Counted from the first letter of the stretch, positions 30,706-41,188 are shown. The stretch: DNA of 64,000 bases from Peteryoungia desertarenae (GCF_005860795.2 NZ_CP058350.1:684001-748000); one strand, 5' to 3'. Notes: generated by a model from the sequence alone, not told the origin. Translations and numbers: made by a program.

Positions 30706-31695
30706 TCACTCGGTGGTAATCGGTCGCGACATTAACTGTTCGATTGCGCTGGCAATGTCCAGCCGTCCCTCAATGATCGCAGCAACAGCCTGGGTGATGG
30801 GCATCTCGACGCCGTGCCCTTCCGCAAGCCGCGCCGCTACCGCAGCCGCAAACGCCCCTTCGACAAGCGGCCCGCCGGCTGTTGGCATGGTATCACCCCG
30901 ACCAAGCGCGATGCCGAAACGGAGGTTTCGCGATTGATGGCTGGTTGCAGTCAGCACAAGATCGCCGAGCCCGGACAATCCGCGAACGGTTTCGCCCTTG
31001 CCGCCCATGGCTTCAACGAGCCGCGACATTTCGGCAAGACCACGGGCAATGAGCGCCGCACGTGCAGAATCGCCAAGCCCCATGCCCTCGACGATACCGC
31101 AGGCAATGGCGAGGACATTCTTGAGCGCCCCACCCAATTGCACGCCGACCCGGTCACTGGAGGCGTACAGTCGGAAGGTGCGGCTTGAAAGCGCCTTCGC
31201 CAAGCTTTCGGCAAGAAATATGTCACCCGCAGCAATGGCCATTGCGGTGGGCAGCCCTTTGGCAATGTCAGCCGCAAAACCAGGTCCAGACAACATGGCG
31301 ATCGGATGGTGCGGCATCGCCTCTTCAAGGACGTCGGTCAGCAGACGGGCGCTCTGCTTCTCTATCCCTTTAGCGCAGCTGACGATGGGGACATGGGCAC
31401 CAATGTGAGGCCCGTAGACATGCGCTGCCTCAACCTGCGCTTGGGATGGCATTGCGAACAGCACGATCGACGCATTGGCGATATCGCGAGGTTGAGACGA
31501 ATAGGAGAGCCTATTGGGAAGGGAGACACCCGGAAGGGCTGGGTCATGAAGGGAAGTTTGCGCGAGATCAGCCATTAGAGACGGGTCTCGGCCAACGAGA
31601 AGAACATTCGACTTTCCCGTCTGGGCGATAACTGAGGCCAGCGCGGTTCCAAACGCCCCAGCACCGATGACTGCAATCCGATCCTCGCTGGTCAC
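30706..31695 (-). CDS. gpsA: Glycerol-3-phosphate dehydrogenase [NAD(P)+]
   Basis: GpsA (329 residues) reduces dihydroxyacetone phosphate to sn-glycerol-3-phosphate for phospholipid synthesis. The NAD(P) fold is [17 protein letters not shown] (~8-24). SCAKGIE, the [12 protein letters not shown] segment and the catalytic-lysine region [12 protein letters not shown] follow. Its start overlaps the end of tsaD by four bases, which implies coupling. The tsaD-gpsA pair is common in alphaproteobacteria. Confidence 0.97.
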   Translation of the reverse strand: MTSEDRIAVIGAGAFGTALASVIAQTGKSNVLLVGRDPSLMADLAQTSLHDPALPGVSLPNRLSYSSQPRDIANASIVLFAMPSQAQVEAAHVYGPHIGAHVPIVSCAKGIEKQSARLLTDVLEEAMPHHPIAMLSGPGFAADIAKGLPTAMAIAAGDIFLAESLAKALSSRTFRLYASSDRVGVQLGGALKNVLAIACGIVEGMGLGDSARAALIARGLAEMSRLVEAMGGKGETVRGLSGLGDLVLTATSHQSRNLRFGIALGRGDTMPTAGGPLVEGAFAAAVAARLAEGHGVEMPITQAVAAIIEGRLDIASAIEQLMSRPITTE

Positions 31696-32786
31696 GCCTT
31701 CGCTCCCCTCTTGCCATAGGCCAGCAATGCCTTCGCATCTGCATCCAATGGCCAGCGCGATCGAGGCTGAACCGTCAACTCATCCGGCGGCATGTCCAGC
31801 GCCATGCGCTCAAGCCCAGCCCAGGCGATCATGACGGCATTGTCGGTGCAAAGGTGATGGGGCGGCGCCAGAAACTGAAACCCGTAACCGGCACAGAGAT
31901 CGTCCAGAGTCATGCGAACGGCCTTGTTCGCAGCCACGCCGCCCGCAACGACCAGCGCCGGATTTGTCGCATCTGGATATGTCTCTCGGAAACGAGCAAG
32001 TCCACGACCGATCCGGTCCATCAGGGTCCGCGCGATCGCACGCTGGAAAGAAGCACAGATATCAGCGACATCCTGGTCGGTGATCGGCGCAATGCTCTCC
32101 GCAGCCTGACGTACTGCCGTCTTCAACCCCGAAAACGAGAAATCGAGGCGAGCTTCGCCGACCAGCGGGCGAGGAAAAGCAAATCGCTTGGGGTCACCGC
32201 TTGCTGCGGCCCGCTCGACCGCAGGCCCTCCTGGATAGGGTAGGCCAAGCAGCTTGGCAGTCTTGTCGAATGCCTCTCCGAGCGCATCATCGATGGTCGT
32301 GCCCCAGCGTTCATAATCGCCAACGCCCCTGACCAGAACCAGTTGGGTGTGACCACCGGACACAAGAAGCATAAGGTAGGGAAAGGCCACGCCATCGGTC
32401 AGTCGCGCAGTCAGCGCATGACCCTCCAGATGATTGATGGCATAGAGCGGCTTGCCGGTCGCCCGGGCAATCGCCTTACCCGTCATGAGACCGACGAGCA
32501 GCCCGCCAATCAGTCCAGGACCAGCCGTCGCAGCAATTGCATCCACATCTGCCAAGGTAATACCGGCCCGCGCTAAAGCCTCCTCGATAAGGGTATCCAG
32601 GGCATCGACATGGGCTCTCGCAGCAATTTCAGGAACCACGCCGCCATAGGCGCTGTGCTCATCCAACTGGCTGAGCACCACGTCCGCCTCGATAACCGCT
32701 GAGCCGTCTTCAAGGCGAGTGACGACGGCAGCCGCCGTCTCGTCACAACTGGTTTCGATGCCAAGAATGCGCAGATTGGAGGTCAT
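31692..32786 (-). CDS. tsaD: tRNA N6-threonylcarbamoyladenosine synthase subunit TsaD
   Basis: TsaD (364 residues) transfers threonylcarbamoyl to A37 of ANN-decoding tRNAs together with TsaB and TsaE. The start [15 protein letters not shown] is the ASKHA ATPase motif. The metal-binding histidines H119 and H123 lie in [13 protein letters not shown], and [13 protein letters not shown] and [13 protein letters not shown] are further nucleotide-binding segments. It is divergent from hemC across 73 bases. Confidence 0.97.
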   Translation of the reverse strand: MTSNLRILGIETSCDETAAAVVTRLEDGSAVIEADVVLSQLDEHSAYGGVVPEIAARAHVDALDTLIEEALARAGITLADVDAIAATAGPGLIGGLLVGLMTGKAIARATGKPLYAINHLEGHALTARLTDGVAFPYLMLLVSGGHTQLVLVRGVGDYERWGTTIDDALGEAFDKTAKLLGLPYPGGPAVERAAASGDPKRFAFPRPLVGEARLDFSFSGLKTAVRQAAESIAPITDQDVADICASFQRAIARTLMDRIGRGLARFRETYPDATNPALVVAGGVAANKAVRMTLDDLCAGYGFQFLAPPHHLCTDNAVMIAWAGLERMALDMPPDELTVQPRSRWPLDADAKALLAYGKRGAKA

Positions 32787-32859
32787 GGAGCCTGTTCATT
32801 GATTGCGATAACCGGGAAAGCGGTCTAGGAGGAGTGTCGGTAACAACGGATCAGATCGG

Positions 32860-33789
32860 ATGCAAACAAAACCTTTCCGCATCGGCACCCGCGGCAGCCC
32901 CCTTGCGCTGGCGCAGGCGCATGAGACGCGCGACCGCCTTGTCGCTGCCCATAATGTGCCGCCAGAGATGTTCGAAATTGTGGTGCTGTCGACCACGGGC
33001 GACAGGATTACCGATCGATCCTTGTCGGAGATTGGCGGGAAGGGTCTGTTCACTCTCGAACTCGAAGAACAGCTTTTGTCCGGTGATCTGGATTTCGCTG
33101 TTCATTCCTCGAAGGACATGCCGACCAGTCTACCTGAAAACCTTGAGATTTCGGCCTATCTCCCGCGCGAGGATGTCCGGGATGCTTTCATTGGGCGGAC
33201 TGCTCCCACACTTGCGGAACTTCCCCACGGCGCGACCGTCGGCTCATCCTCTCTCAGACGACAGGCGCTGATCCGGCGCCTGCGACCCGACATCAACGTC
33301 ATCACATTCCGGGGGCTGGTCGACACCCGGTTGCGCAAACTGGCCGAGGGAGAAGTGGACGCGACACTTCTTGCATTTGCAGGACTGAAACGGCTTGGCA
33401 AACAGGACGTTCCAACGGCGCTGCTGGATCCGTCGGAATTCCCGCCAGCTCCCGCCCAGGGGGCTATCTGCATCGAGAGCCGGATTGGCGATGAAAGGGT
33501 GAAGGCGCTTCTGGAGCCCATCAACCACCGGCCCACCTATGACGCCGTAACGTGTGAACGGGCCTTTTTGGCAGCCCTGGACGGCTCTTGCCGCACGCCG
33601 ATTGCCGGCTATGCGAGGGTTGAAGGCGATATGATCAAGTTCTCCGGCATGATCCTTACCCCTGACGGCAGCACTCACCATGAAGTGACGGGAGACGGTC
33701 CGCTTGGCCAGGCCATCCAGATCGGCTTGGATGCAGGCGACAGGATTCGCGGGCAGGCGGGCGCGGGTTTCTTCGACAGCTGGAGCTGA
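32860..33789 (+). CDS. hemC: Porphobilinogen deaminase (hydroxymethylbilane synthase)
   Basis: HemC (309 residues) polymerises four porphobilinogens into hydroxymethylbilane for heme and cobalamin. It starts [28 protein letters not shown] and the [11 protein letters not shown] substrate-binding arginines are in place, and C244 in [10 protein letters not shown] carries the dipyrromethane cofactor. hemD follows after four bases. Confidence 0.97.
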   Translation: MQTKPFRIGTRGSPLALAQAHETRDRLVAAHNVPPEMFEIVVLSTTGDRITDRSLSEIGGKGLFTLELEEQLLSGDLDFAVHSSKDMPTSLPENLEISAYLPREDVRDAFIGRTAPTLAELPHGATVGSSSLRRQALIRRLRPDINVITFRGLVDTRLRKLAEGEVDATLLAFAGLKRLGKQDVPTALLDPSEFPPAPAQGAICIESRIGDERVKALLEPINHRPTYDAVTCERAFLAALDGSCRTPIAGYARVEGDMIKFSGMILTPDGSTHHEVTGDGPLGQAIQIGLDAGDRIRGQAGAGFFDSWS

Positions 33790-33793
33790 GACG

Positions 33794-34507
33794 ATGCGCG
33801 TTCTCGTGACGCGACCAAGGGCATCCGGTGAAAGAACCGCGTCGGCGATCCGACGTCTGGGACATGATCCTGTCATGCTTCCGCTCGCTGAGGCCTCACA
33901 TGACTTGAGTGCGACCGCGAGCGCATTGGCGCGACCCGGTTGGGCGCTTGCCATCACCAGCGCTGAAACCTGTCGCGTCCTGGCGTCGCTACCCAAACCT
34001 CTGGAAGCCTGGCTGGAAAAGCCCGTTTTTGTGGTCGGCAAAAAGACCGCCGAAGCTGCTGCCGCGCTGGGATTCCAGATGATCCATGTCGGAGGCGGAG
34101 ACGGACGTTTGCTTGCGAAAGAAGTCTTGGTACATCTCCGGACGCGAACTTCCTCGCCTCTCATATATCTCGCCGGAAATCCCCGCTCCTCAGGGTTCGA
34201 ATCTGCCCTGGAGGATGCGGACATCACCTATGAGACCCACATCTGCTATCGGATGGTGGATATCGTCTACAAATCGACCGAACTCGACGCTCTTTTCATC
34301 GATCGACCCGATGTCGTTCTTTTCTATTCGGCGGAGACCGTTCGGAAATTTTTCCGCCTGCACATGAATTTGATTCAGGCGGACCTCAAGCAAATGCGTT
34401 TCCTCTGCTTAAGCCCCGCCTGCCGCGACGCCATGCCGCTTGAATTCCGTGAGAAGGCAATCATTTCAGACGCGGCAACGGAACAATCCCTTCTTGCTCT
34501 TCTTTAG
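33794..34507 (+). CDS. hemD: Uroporphyrinogen-III synthase
   Basis: HemD (237 residues) cyclises hydroxymethylbilane with inversion of ring D. The sequence is poorly conserved in this family, but MRVLVTRPRASGERTASA is the typical start, and GNPRSSGF, ITYETHICYRMV and VLFYSAETVRKFF match the two-domain fold. ATG at 33794 follows the hemC stop by four bases; the longer open frame (from 33704) overlaps hemC and is not used. Position after hemC supports the call. Confidence 0.92.
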   Translation: MRVLVTRPRASGERTASAIRRLGHDPVMLPLAEASHDLSATASALARPGWALAITSAETCRVLASLPKPLEAWLEKPVFVVGKKTAEAAAALGFQMIHVGGGDGRLLAKEVLVHLRTRTSSPLIYLAGNPRSSGFESALEDADITYETHICYRMVDIVYKSTELDALFIDRPDVVLFYSAETVRKFFRLHMNLIQADLKQMRFLCLSPACRDAMPLEFREKAIISDAATEQSLLALL

Positions 34508-34597
34508 CGATGTCAGCCGCTAAATCCGCGTACACTCTTCCCTTCCGGGAACTGACTGACTAGGTTTAGGGGAAAGCAGAACAAGCAAGAGGTTGCC

Positions 34598-35890
34598 ATG
34601 GTGTCCGGAAAACCACCCCGTCGTTCAAAGACCACCGACGAACCGGTCACCATCGATCTGCAGGCAGAAAACTCCGAGCAGAAGGCAGAACCTGTCGCCG
34701 AAAGCGATCACCAAAAAACTGCAGCTGATGAAGTGCCGGACCCTATATCGGACAGGGACCCTGAACCGGCATCGGAGCCTGCGGCATCTTCAGTGCCTGA
34801 CGCCACCGCGAAAGAAACGGAAGTTGTTGAAGATCAGGCACGTCAAACGGGTTTTGAGGAACAGCCATCGGAAAAGGCCTCAGCCGGCAATGAGCCCGAA
34901 GCCGGGCAGAACACGAAATCTGCTCAGATTACGCGCAGCCCAAGAACGTCAAGCCTGATCGCGTCCGGGATCGTTGGCGGCCTCGTCGCGCTGCTGCTGG
35001 CTGGCAGCATGCAATATGCAGGCATCATCCCTGGCCTTGGAGCACCCCAGACACCGCCTGCGGGCGATGGCATTGCTCCGGCGGAGATTGCCGAAATCCG
35101 AGCGGAAATCGAACGTCTGTCGCAGGCGCCGGCGCAGACCTCCGCTCCGGACTCCGCCCTGATCGAGCGGATGGATGCCCTGGAGCGCTCCATCCAGCAA
35201 CAATCAGATACACCAACCTTCGACCCGGCCGCGATTGAAGCTTTGCGCGCCGAGATTGCAGCCAATCAGCAACTGATGAATGAGTTGCGGACGCGGCTGG
35301 ACACGACCGTGCAGACCCAGACGGAGACTGAGGCACGCCTTGCGGAAGCAGAGGAAAAGCTGAATGAGCCCCGAAACGACGTGGAACTGGCCCGTGCCAT
35401 TGCATTGACGAGCCTGAAGACATCAATCGAGCGTGGCGGCCCCTTCCTGAGTGAGTTGGACGCCTTGCGAGCGGTAGCACCAGAGGATCCAACCATTGCG
35501 GCACTGCAGCCTTTTGCGGCAAACGGTGTACCCTCCCGTTCCGATCTGGCAAGCCGCTTCAACTCGGTAGCGGATGATATTCTGATTGCCGTCAACCAGC
35601 CGGGCTCCGGTGAGACATGGACAGAGCGCTTGATGTCGAGTGCGCGATCCGTCATCAGTGTTCGACCAGTTGGCAATGTTGAAGGATCAGCACCGGAAGC
35701 CATCGTCGCCCGCATTGAGGACAAACTGCGTAACGGTGATCTGAAGGGAGCCCATCTGGAGTGGGAGACACTTCCTGAGGCAGGCAAGAGCGTGTCCAGT
35801 CAGTTCGCGGACAGTCTGTCCCAACGCGTGGAGATTGAAGGAATTATCAATTCTGCCGTTGCACGTTCAATCGCCGGCACGGAGGGCTGA
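34598..35890 (+). CDS. Mic60/mitofilin-like inner-membrane protein
   Basis: A 430-residue single-pass membrane protein with a long acidic, Pro/Glu-rich cytoplasmic N-terminus (1-115), one transmembrane helix (~119-141), a periplasmic coiled coil (~165-265) and a C-terminal mitofilin-like region (~270-425). Alphaproteobacterial Mic60 homologues, placed in the heme operon before hemY, are known to bend membranes like the mitochondrial crista-junction protein. The gene lies between hemD (90-base gap) and hemY (3-base gap), exactly that arrangement. Length and layout fit; sequence identity is always low in this family. Confidence 0.85.
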   Translation: MVSGKPPRRSKTTDEPVTIDLQAENSEQKAEPVAESDHQKTAADEVPDPISDRDPEPASEPAASSVPDATAKETEVVEDQARQTGFEEQPSEKASAGNEPEAGQNTKSAQITRSPRTSSLIASGIVGGLVALLLAGSMQYAGIIPGLGAPQTPPAGDGIAPAEIAEIRAEIERLSQAPAQTSAPDSALIERMDALERSIQQQSDTPTFDPAAIEALRAEIAANQQLMNELRTRLDTTVQTQTETEARLAEAEEKLNEPRNDVELARAIALTSLKTSIERGGPFLSELDALRAVAPEDPTIAALQPFAANGVPSRSDLASRFNSVADDILIAVNQPGSGETWTERLMSSARSVISVRPVGNVEGSAPEAIVARIEDKLRNGDLKGAHLEWETLPEAGKSVSSQFADSLSQRVEIEGIINSAVARSIAGTEG

Positions 35891-35893
35891 GCG

Positions 35894-37516
35894 ATGATGA
35901 TGATGTTTAAGGTCCTCTTCTTTTTCCTGATTGTGCTGGCGCTGGGTTTCGGCTTTTCCTGGCTTGCGGATCGTCCAGGTTCTCTTTCCATATTATGGGA
36001 AGGGCAGCTGATCGAAATGAGCCTGATGGTGGCAGCGACGCTGATCCTCGCGTTTGTGGCTCTGATCATGCTCACCTGGTGGATTGTAAGAACGATCTGG
36101 ACATCACCTCACTCAGTCAACCGCTATTTTCGTGCCAGGAAACGGGATCGCGGCTATCAGGCACTTTCAACAGGCCTCATAGCCGCTGGTGCTGGAAATG
36201 CGATCCTCGCCCGCAAGATGAGCGCAAGAGCCCGAGGCCTCATCAGGGCCGACCAGGAACCCCTCATCGTTGTGCTGGAAGCACAGGCAGCGTTGATTGA
36301 GGGACGTAATGAAGAGGCTCGCCGGCTGTTCCAGCAAATGGCAGACGATCCGGAAACGCGTGAACTCGGTCTTCGCGGCCTCTATGTGGAAGCAAGCCGC
36401 CTGGGTGCCCATGAGGCAGCGCGTCAATACGCTGAAACAGCGGCAGAGACGGCCCCGTATCTGCCTTGGGCCGCCAAGGCGACACTTGAGCATCGCTGCC
36501 GCGCTGGCAACTGGGATGACGCAATCCGCCTCCTCGAACAGCAACGCGTTGCCCATGTGCTTGATCGAAGTGAAGCCGAACGATTGAAAGCGGTACTCCT
36601 GACCGCCAAGGCGCAGGATCAGCTTGATGCCGAACCGGCTGCGGCGCGCGACAACGCCTTGAAAGCTCTTAAACTGTCAAAGACCCTGGTACCTGCAGCG
36701 ATTGTCGCAGCTAGAGCCTATCTCCGCGACGACAATGTCAGGAAGGCAAGCAGCGTTCTGGAACAGATCTGGAAACTGGATCCACACCCTGAAATCGCCA
36801 GAGCTTATGTAAGGGCTCGCAGTGGTGACAGTGCGGTTGACCGATTGAAGAAAGCGGAGAAACTTGAAGGACTAAAACCCAATAATCTGGAATCACTTCT
36901 GATTGTTGCGGAAGCGGCTCTCGACGCGAAGGACTTTGTCAAAGCGCGTGCCAAGGCCGAAGCTGCGGCTCGCATGGATTCCCGCGAGCGCGTTTACCTG
37001 CTGCTGGCCGATATTGAAGAAGCCGAAACCGGCGACCAGGGAAGAATCAGGCATTGGCTGGCACAGGCATTGAAAGCACCTCGGGATGCAACCTGGGTTG
37101 CCGACGGACATGTCTCTAACAAGTGGCTACCAATGTCACCAGTGACCGGTCGCCTTGATGCCTTTGAATGGAAGGCACCATTCGATCAACCGGACGGTCG
37201 CATTGAAGACGGCAGGACAAATCCAGCGGAGGAGGCTTTGCGCTCATTGCCTCCGGTGGCAACCCGCATCGAACCCGATCATGACGTGAACGACGTCATA
37301 GACGTCACGCCTGAGCCTGAAGCTGTAACGCCGGCAGCGGAAAAATCCGCAAGCGACACAGATGCCACGGTAACACCGATCAAGCGAGCTGAGCCGCGAC
37401 AGGCAAAGGAAGAGGTGATTGCAGAACCCTTCTTCGGGCGACCCCCGGATGATCCCGGAGTGAAAGACCCGCTTCAATCTCAGCCAGAGCCCAAAACACG
37501 CCTGAAACTATTCTGA
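35894..37516 (+). CDS. hemY: HemY-type TPR membrane protein
   Basis: A 540-residue protein with two N-terminal transmembrane helices (5-23 and 43-64) and a HemY_N domain with a long TPR region (~80-400). The TPR part includes ALSTGLIAAGAGNAILARKM and repeated helix pairs. A charged, Pro/Glu-rich tail follows from ~440. This is the proteobacterial HemY of unknown biochemical role, not protoporphyrinogen oxidase. It starts three bases after mic60, with four ATG codons in a row at the start. Confidence 0.9.
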   Translation: MMMMFKVLFFFLIVLALGFGFSWLADRPGSLSILWEGQLIEMSLMVAATLILAFVALIMLTWWIVRTIWTSPHSVNRYFRARKRDRGYQALSTGLIAAGAGNAILARKMSARARGLIRADQEPLIVVLEAQAALIEGRNEEARRLFQQMADDPETRELGLRGLYVEASRLGAHEAARQYAETAAETAPYLPWAAKATLEHRCRAGNWDDAIRLLEQQRVAHVLDRSEAERLKAVLLTAKAQDQLDAEPAAARDNALKALKLSKTLVPAAIVAARAYLRDDNVRKASSVLEQIWKLDPHPEIARAYVRARSGDSAVDRLKKAEKLEGLKPNNLESLLIVAEAALDAKDFVKARAKAEAAARMDSRERVYLLLADIEEAETGDQGRIRHWLAQALKAPRDATWVADGHVSNKWLPMSPVTGRLDAFEWKAPFDQPDGRIEDGRTNPAEEALRSLPPVATRIEPDHDVNDVIDVTPEPEAVTPAAEKSASDTDATVTPIKRAEPRQAKEEVIAEPFFGRPPDDPGVKDPLQSQPEPKTRLKLF

Positions 37517-37524
37517 TTGTTACC

Positions 37525-38001
37525 ATGCTAGATCGTCTGCAGACATTCTTTCAATCACTGACGGCACAGCCGAAGGATCGGTCGGCGACTGACGATCCCC
37601 TTTTGTCGGTGGCCGCACTCTGCTTTCAGGTGATGGAAGCAGATGGCGCCATTCTCGATGAAGAGCGTGAAAAACTGAAATCCATCCTGACCCAAACCTA
37701 TGGCGTGGACGAAAGGCGATTGATATCGCTGATGGAGGCGGCGCAACTGGCAGAGAGTGAGGCAGTTGATTATTACCGTTTCACCAATGACCTGAAGCGT
37801 CATCTGGAGCCCCATGAGCGGGAAAACCTGATCGGCATTCTGTGGGATATTGTCTATGCAGATGGCGTGCGCAGCGAAATGGAAGACCACGTCATTTGGC
37901 GCATCGCGGATCTCCTCGGCGTTTCAAATCGCGAACGCGTGAACCAGCGAATGGAAGCAGCCTCGCGCGCTGGAATAGGAAAAACAGACGATGCTTCTTG
38001 A
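37525..38001 (+). CDS. TerB family tellurite resistance-like protein
   Basis: A 158-residue all-helical protein with the TerB fold. Characteristic acidic segments are AALCFQVMEADGAILDEERE and IVYADGVRSEMEDHVIWRIAD, similar to metal-binding EF-like loops in TerB. Many bacteria carry this without tellurite resistance, so the role is unknown. It begins nine bases after hemY, and its end overlaps the amidotransferase start by 11 bases. Confidence 0.88.
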   Translation: MLDRLQTFFQSLTAQPKDRSATDDPLLSVAALCFQVMEADGAILDEEREKLKSILTQTYGVDERRLISLMEAAQLAESEAVDYYRFTNDLKRHLEPHERENLIGILWDIVYADGVRSEMEDHVIWRIADLLGVSNRERVNQRMEAASRAGIGKTDDAS

Positions 38002-38713
38002 GTTTGAAGGCGAGACCGGGTCCGAGAAGAGGCCGGTTCTCGTCGTTCTGCATCAGGAACGATCTAGCCCCGGGCGGGTAGGTCAGATGCTTGTCGAGAT
38101 GGGCTATCCGCTGGACATTCGCCGACCTGTGATCGGAGATCGGCTGCCAAACACGCTGAGCCAACACAGTGGCGCGGTGATATTCGGCGGTCCAATGAGC
38201 GCGAACGACCCGGATGCCTATATCAAGCAAGAGATTGATTGGATCAATATACCCCTTTCTGAAAACAAGCCGTTCCTTGGCATCTGCCTTGGAGCGCAGA
38301 TGCTGGTCCGCCATCTTGGCGGAAAGGTTGAGGCGGAACAGCACGGTCGTACGGAAATCGGCTGGTACCCGATCAGACCCACAAAGCACGGTCGCCTGCT
38401 GATGCATTGGCCTGAGATGGTCTATCACTTTCACCGGGAAGGATTCGACCTCCCTCGCGGCTGTAAACTGCTGGCAGAAGGCGATGTTTATCCAAATCAG
38501 GCCTATCGATATGGAGAAAATGCCTGGGGCGTGCAGTTTCACGCGGAACTCACCCGCGCCATGATGCAGCGCTGGGTGGTTCACGGAGCGCATCGCTTCA
38601 CCCTCCCCAACGCACAGCAGGGACGGGAGCATCTGGAAGGGCGGATGATCTTTGACGCGCCGCTGAAAGCCTGGCTGCAAGACTTTCTGAGACTTGTCTT
38701 TGAACGAGCTTAA
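37991..38713 (+). CDS. Class I glutamine amidotransferase family protein
   Basis: A 240-residue single-domain GATase1 protein, with nucleophile C99 in FLGICLGAQML, and H184 and E186 in WGVQFHAEL completing the triad. It resembles free-standing GMP-synthase-like amidotransferases and gamma-glutamyl hydrolase-type enzymes; no synthetase domain is attached. Substrate is unknown. Its ATG overlaps the TerB gene by 11 bases and its stop overlaps the convergent MFS gene by four. Confidence 0.9.
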   Translation: MLLEFEGETGSEKRPVLVVLHQERSSPGRVGQMLVEMGYPLDIRRPVIGDRLPNTLSQHSGAVIFGGPMSANDPDAYIKQEIDWINIPLSENKPFLGICLGAQMLVRHLGGKVEAEQHGRTEIGWYPIRPTKHGRLLMHWPEMVYHFHREGFDLPRGCKLLAEGDVYPNQAYRYGENAWGVQFHAELTRAMMQRWVVHGAHRFTLPNAQQGREHLEGRMIFDAPLKAWLQDFLRLVFERA

Positions 38714-39984
38714 GCCGGTCGAGTGTCGTCTTCCGCCTGCTCCACTCGACGTGGCTCCGGCGCATCGAGACTGTCGATCCGCCTGAGCTGCGGAAACTGG
38801 TAAGCCCAGGCAGCAGCAACAATGACTGTCCCGATCCCGCCAAAGACGACGGCTGGCACGGGTCCAATGACATGGGCCATGGCACCCGCGCGGAAATCCC
38901 CGAGTTCATTCGACGCGCCGACGAAGACCATGTTCACGGCGTTGACCCGCCCACGAACTTCATCAGGCGTCCAAAGCGCAATCAGGGTCTCGCGGACATA
39001 GACCGACGCCATGTCGGCTGCCCCGATGATCATCAGGGCAAGAATTGAGATCCACGCCGTCTCCGAGAGGCCAAACATCACCGTACCCACCCCGAAAAGC
39101 GCCACGCCTGAAAACATGAAAACACCGGCATTGTGGCGAATGGGAAAACTGGCGAGTGCTATGGCAACGAGTATGGCACCGATCCCCGGCGCCGCTCTCA
39201 GGAGACCAAGTCCCCAGGGACCGAGTGTCAGCACGTCTCGTGCAAAGATCGGCATCAAGGCCACGGCACCGCCCAGAAGAACCGCAAACAGATCAAGCGA
39301 GATCGCACCAAGGACGACCTTCTCCTTGAAGATAAATCGGAAGCCCGCCAGCAAACTGTCCTTGTCAACGGCCTTGTTCGACATGCGCTGCGGCGGACGC
39401 TGCACCATCAGCACCAGAACAGCCGCCGCGACGAAGAAGCTCAGGGAAGTGCCATAGGCAAGCACCGGGCTCACGCCATAGAGCAAGCCTCCGGCCACGG
39501 GACCGACAATGGAGGCCGTCTGCCAGGACGATGAATTCCATGCCACGGCATTGGCGAGATCCGCCTGCGGCACCAGATTGGGGGCCAGTGACTGTACGGC
39601 AGGCGCGGAAAATGCCCGGTCAATTCCGAAAATTGCGAGAATGATGAAAACAAGCACCGGAATGAATGCATCCGCGAGTGTCAGGATCAGGATCGCAGCC
39701 CCGCACAAGGCACTGACAACCATACAGATCGCAACGATGGCGCGGCGGTTATACCTGTCCGCGACCGAACCGGTCACCAAAATCAGGAAAAGCGATGGGA
39801 GGAACTGAACCAGCCCAATGAGGCCGAGATAAAGGGCACTGCCCGTCTCGTCATACATCTGCCAGCCTACGGAGACGCTGAGGATCTGGGTGGCGAAAGC
39901 GCCAAGGAAACGGGCGAAGAAGAAGCGGGTATAGGATACATGCCGAAATGCGGCAAAACGGTCCCCGGCGGCTGAACTGTGCAT
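38710..39984 (-). CDS. MFS transporter (EntS/MFS_3-like)
   Basis: A 424-residue twelve-helix exporter-type permease. It starts AAFRHVSYTRFFFARFLGAF; motif A is TGSVADRYNRRAIV after helix 2, and helix 6 is followed by the charged central loop MVQRPPQRMSNKAVDKD. MFS_3 members export siderophores such as enterobactin, or drugs and macrolides; the substrate here is unknown. ATG at 39984 (MHSSAAGDRFAAF) is favoured, with GGAAAG upstream; the frame extends to 40065. Confidence 0.88.
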   Translation of the reverse strand: MHSSAAGDRFAAFRHVSYTRFFFARFLGAFATQILSVSVGWQMYDETGSALYLGLIGLVQFLPSLFLILVTGSVADRYNRRAIVAICMVVSALCGAAILILTLADAFIPVLVFIILAIFGIDRAFSAPAVQSLAPNLVPQADLANAVAWNSSSWQTASIVGPVAGGLLYGVSPVLAYGTSLSFFVAAAVLVLMVQRPPQRMSNKAVDKDSLLAGFRFIFKEKVVLGAISLDLFAVLLGGAVALMPIFARDVLTLGPWGLGLLRAAPGIGAILVAIALASFPIRHNAGVFMFSGVALFGVGTVMFGLSETAWISILALMIIGAADMASVYVRETLIALWTPDEVRGRVNAVNMVFVGASNELGDFRAGAMAHVIGPVPAVVFGGIGTVIVAAAWAYQFPQLRRIDSLDAPEPRRVEQAEDDTRPA

Positions 39985-40121
39985 ACGCAACGACTTTCCA
40001 GGAGGGCAAGGCTGAACGGAAAGGGCGCCGTTAAACAAGAATCCGTTTCCGCCGGCACCATCCACTTGTCGGTTAAGTCGCCAATGTCTACATCTCTGTC
40101 AATCAAGAAATGGAGACATGA

Positions 40122-40412
40122 ATGCTAGCGCTGTTTCAAACAATCGACCTTGCCCTGAGCATCTTCACATGGATTTTGATCGGGAGCGCGATTTTTTCCT
40201 GGCTTTACGCGTTCAATGTCATCAACTCGAACAATCGCTTCGTAGCGATGCTGGGTCAGTTCTTTTACAACGTCACCGAGCCCGTATTGCGACCAGTGCG
40301 CCGCTTCATGCCGGATCTGGGCGGCATCGACATCTCGCCCATCATCGTGCTGCTGCTGATCTTCTTCCTGCGTTCTCTGCTGTGGAACAGCATTTACCCA
40401 GCCTTTGTGTAA
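40122..40412 (+). CDS. YggT family membrane protein
   Basis: A 96-residue two-helix membrane protein. It has helix 1 at about 5-30, the motif [20 protein letters not shown] and helix 2 at about 70-88 ([17 protein letters not shown]). YggT homologues affect osmotic tolerance or cell division, but their mechanism is unknown. It is divergent from the MFS gene and convergent with ppa. Confidence 0.92.
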   Translation: MLALFQTIDLALSIFTWILIGSAIFSWLYAFNVINSNNRFVAMLGQFFYNVTEPVLRPVRRFMPDLGGIDISPIIVLLLIFFLRSLLWNSIYPAFV

Positions 40413-40436
40413 GGCTTTGACTGAGGAAGCGGGATC

Positions 40437-40471
40437 AAAAAAATCCTCCGGATCTTAACGAGCCGGAGGAT
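40437..40471 (-). terminator. Terminator after ppa (between ppa and yggT)
   Basis: On the minus strand ATCCTCCGG pairs with CCGGAGGAT across an 11-base loop and is followed by seven T residues. It lies about 40 bases past the ppa stop. The hairpin may also serve the convergent YggT gene, but the T-run favours ppa. Confidence 0.85.
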
Positions 40472-40512
40472 CTCATTTCAAAAACCTGGCTGTTTTTGCG
40501 AACTGACCAGAC

Positions 40513-41046
40513 TTACTTCTCGTCTTTTGCGCGCTGGATTGAATCCAAGATAATGGCTTTGGCGGCATCAACGTCTTGCCAGTCGCCGATCTTTACCCAC
40601 TTGCCGGGCTCCAGATCCTTGTAGTGCTCGAAGAAGTGCTGGATCTGCTTCAGCGTGATTTCCGGCAGATCGGTATAGTTCGCGATCTTGTCGTAGCGAC
40701 GGGTCAGCTTCGGCACCGGAACCGCAAGAATCTTTTCGTCCATACCGCCGTCATCTTCCATCATCATGACGCCGATCGGGCGGACATTGATAACGCAGCC
40801 GGGGACGAGCGGACGCGTATTGCAGATGAGAACGTCCAGCGGATCGCCGTCCTTGCAAAGCGTATGGGGAACGAAGCCATAATTGCCCGGATAGGTCATT
40901 GGCGTGTAGAGGAAGCGGTCAACCACCAAGGTGCCGGCCTCCTTGTCCATTTCATACTTGATCGGCTGACCGCCAACCGGAACCTCAACGATCACGTTGA
41001 TATCTTCTGGTGGGTTTTTGCCAATGGCGATTGCATCGATACGCAT
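40513..41046 (-). CDS. ppa: Inorganic pyrophosphatase
   Basis: A 177-residue soluble family I pyrophosphatase that hydrolyses PPi in the cytoplasm. The signature D66-G-D-P-L-D71 ([10 protein letters not shown]) supplies metal-binding aspartates. [18 protein letters not shown] and DEKILAVPV are also conserved. The size is that of prokaryotic hexameric enzymes. A single gene, terminated by a strong hairpin. Confidence 0.97.
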   Translation of the reverse strand: MRIDAIAIGKNPPEDINVIVEVPVGGQPIKYEMDKEAGTLVVDRFLYTPMTYPGNYGFVPHTLCKDGDPLDVLICNTRPLVPGCVINVRPIGVMMMEDDGGMDEKILAVPVPKLTRRYDKIANYTDLPEITLKQIQHFFEHYKDLEPGKWVKIGDWQDVDAAKAIILDSIQRAKDEK

Positions 41047-41188
41047 GAGGAACCCCGTAGGAGAGTGAAAGTCTCGGGCTTCCTAAAGCGAATTATTGCG
41101 CATTGCAACAAGGCTTTCGGCGCAGAGAAGCAGTGGTCGCCGGACCAGTCACGCGCTATCATGAACTATCAGCCGGGGGGAGCGAAGA

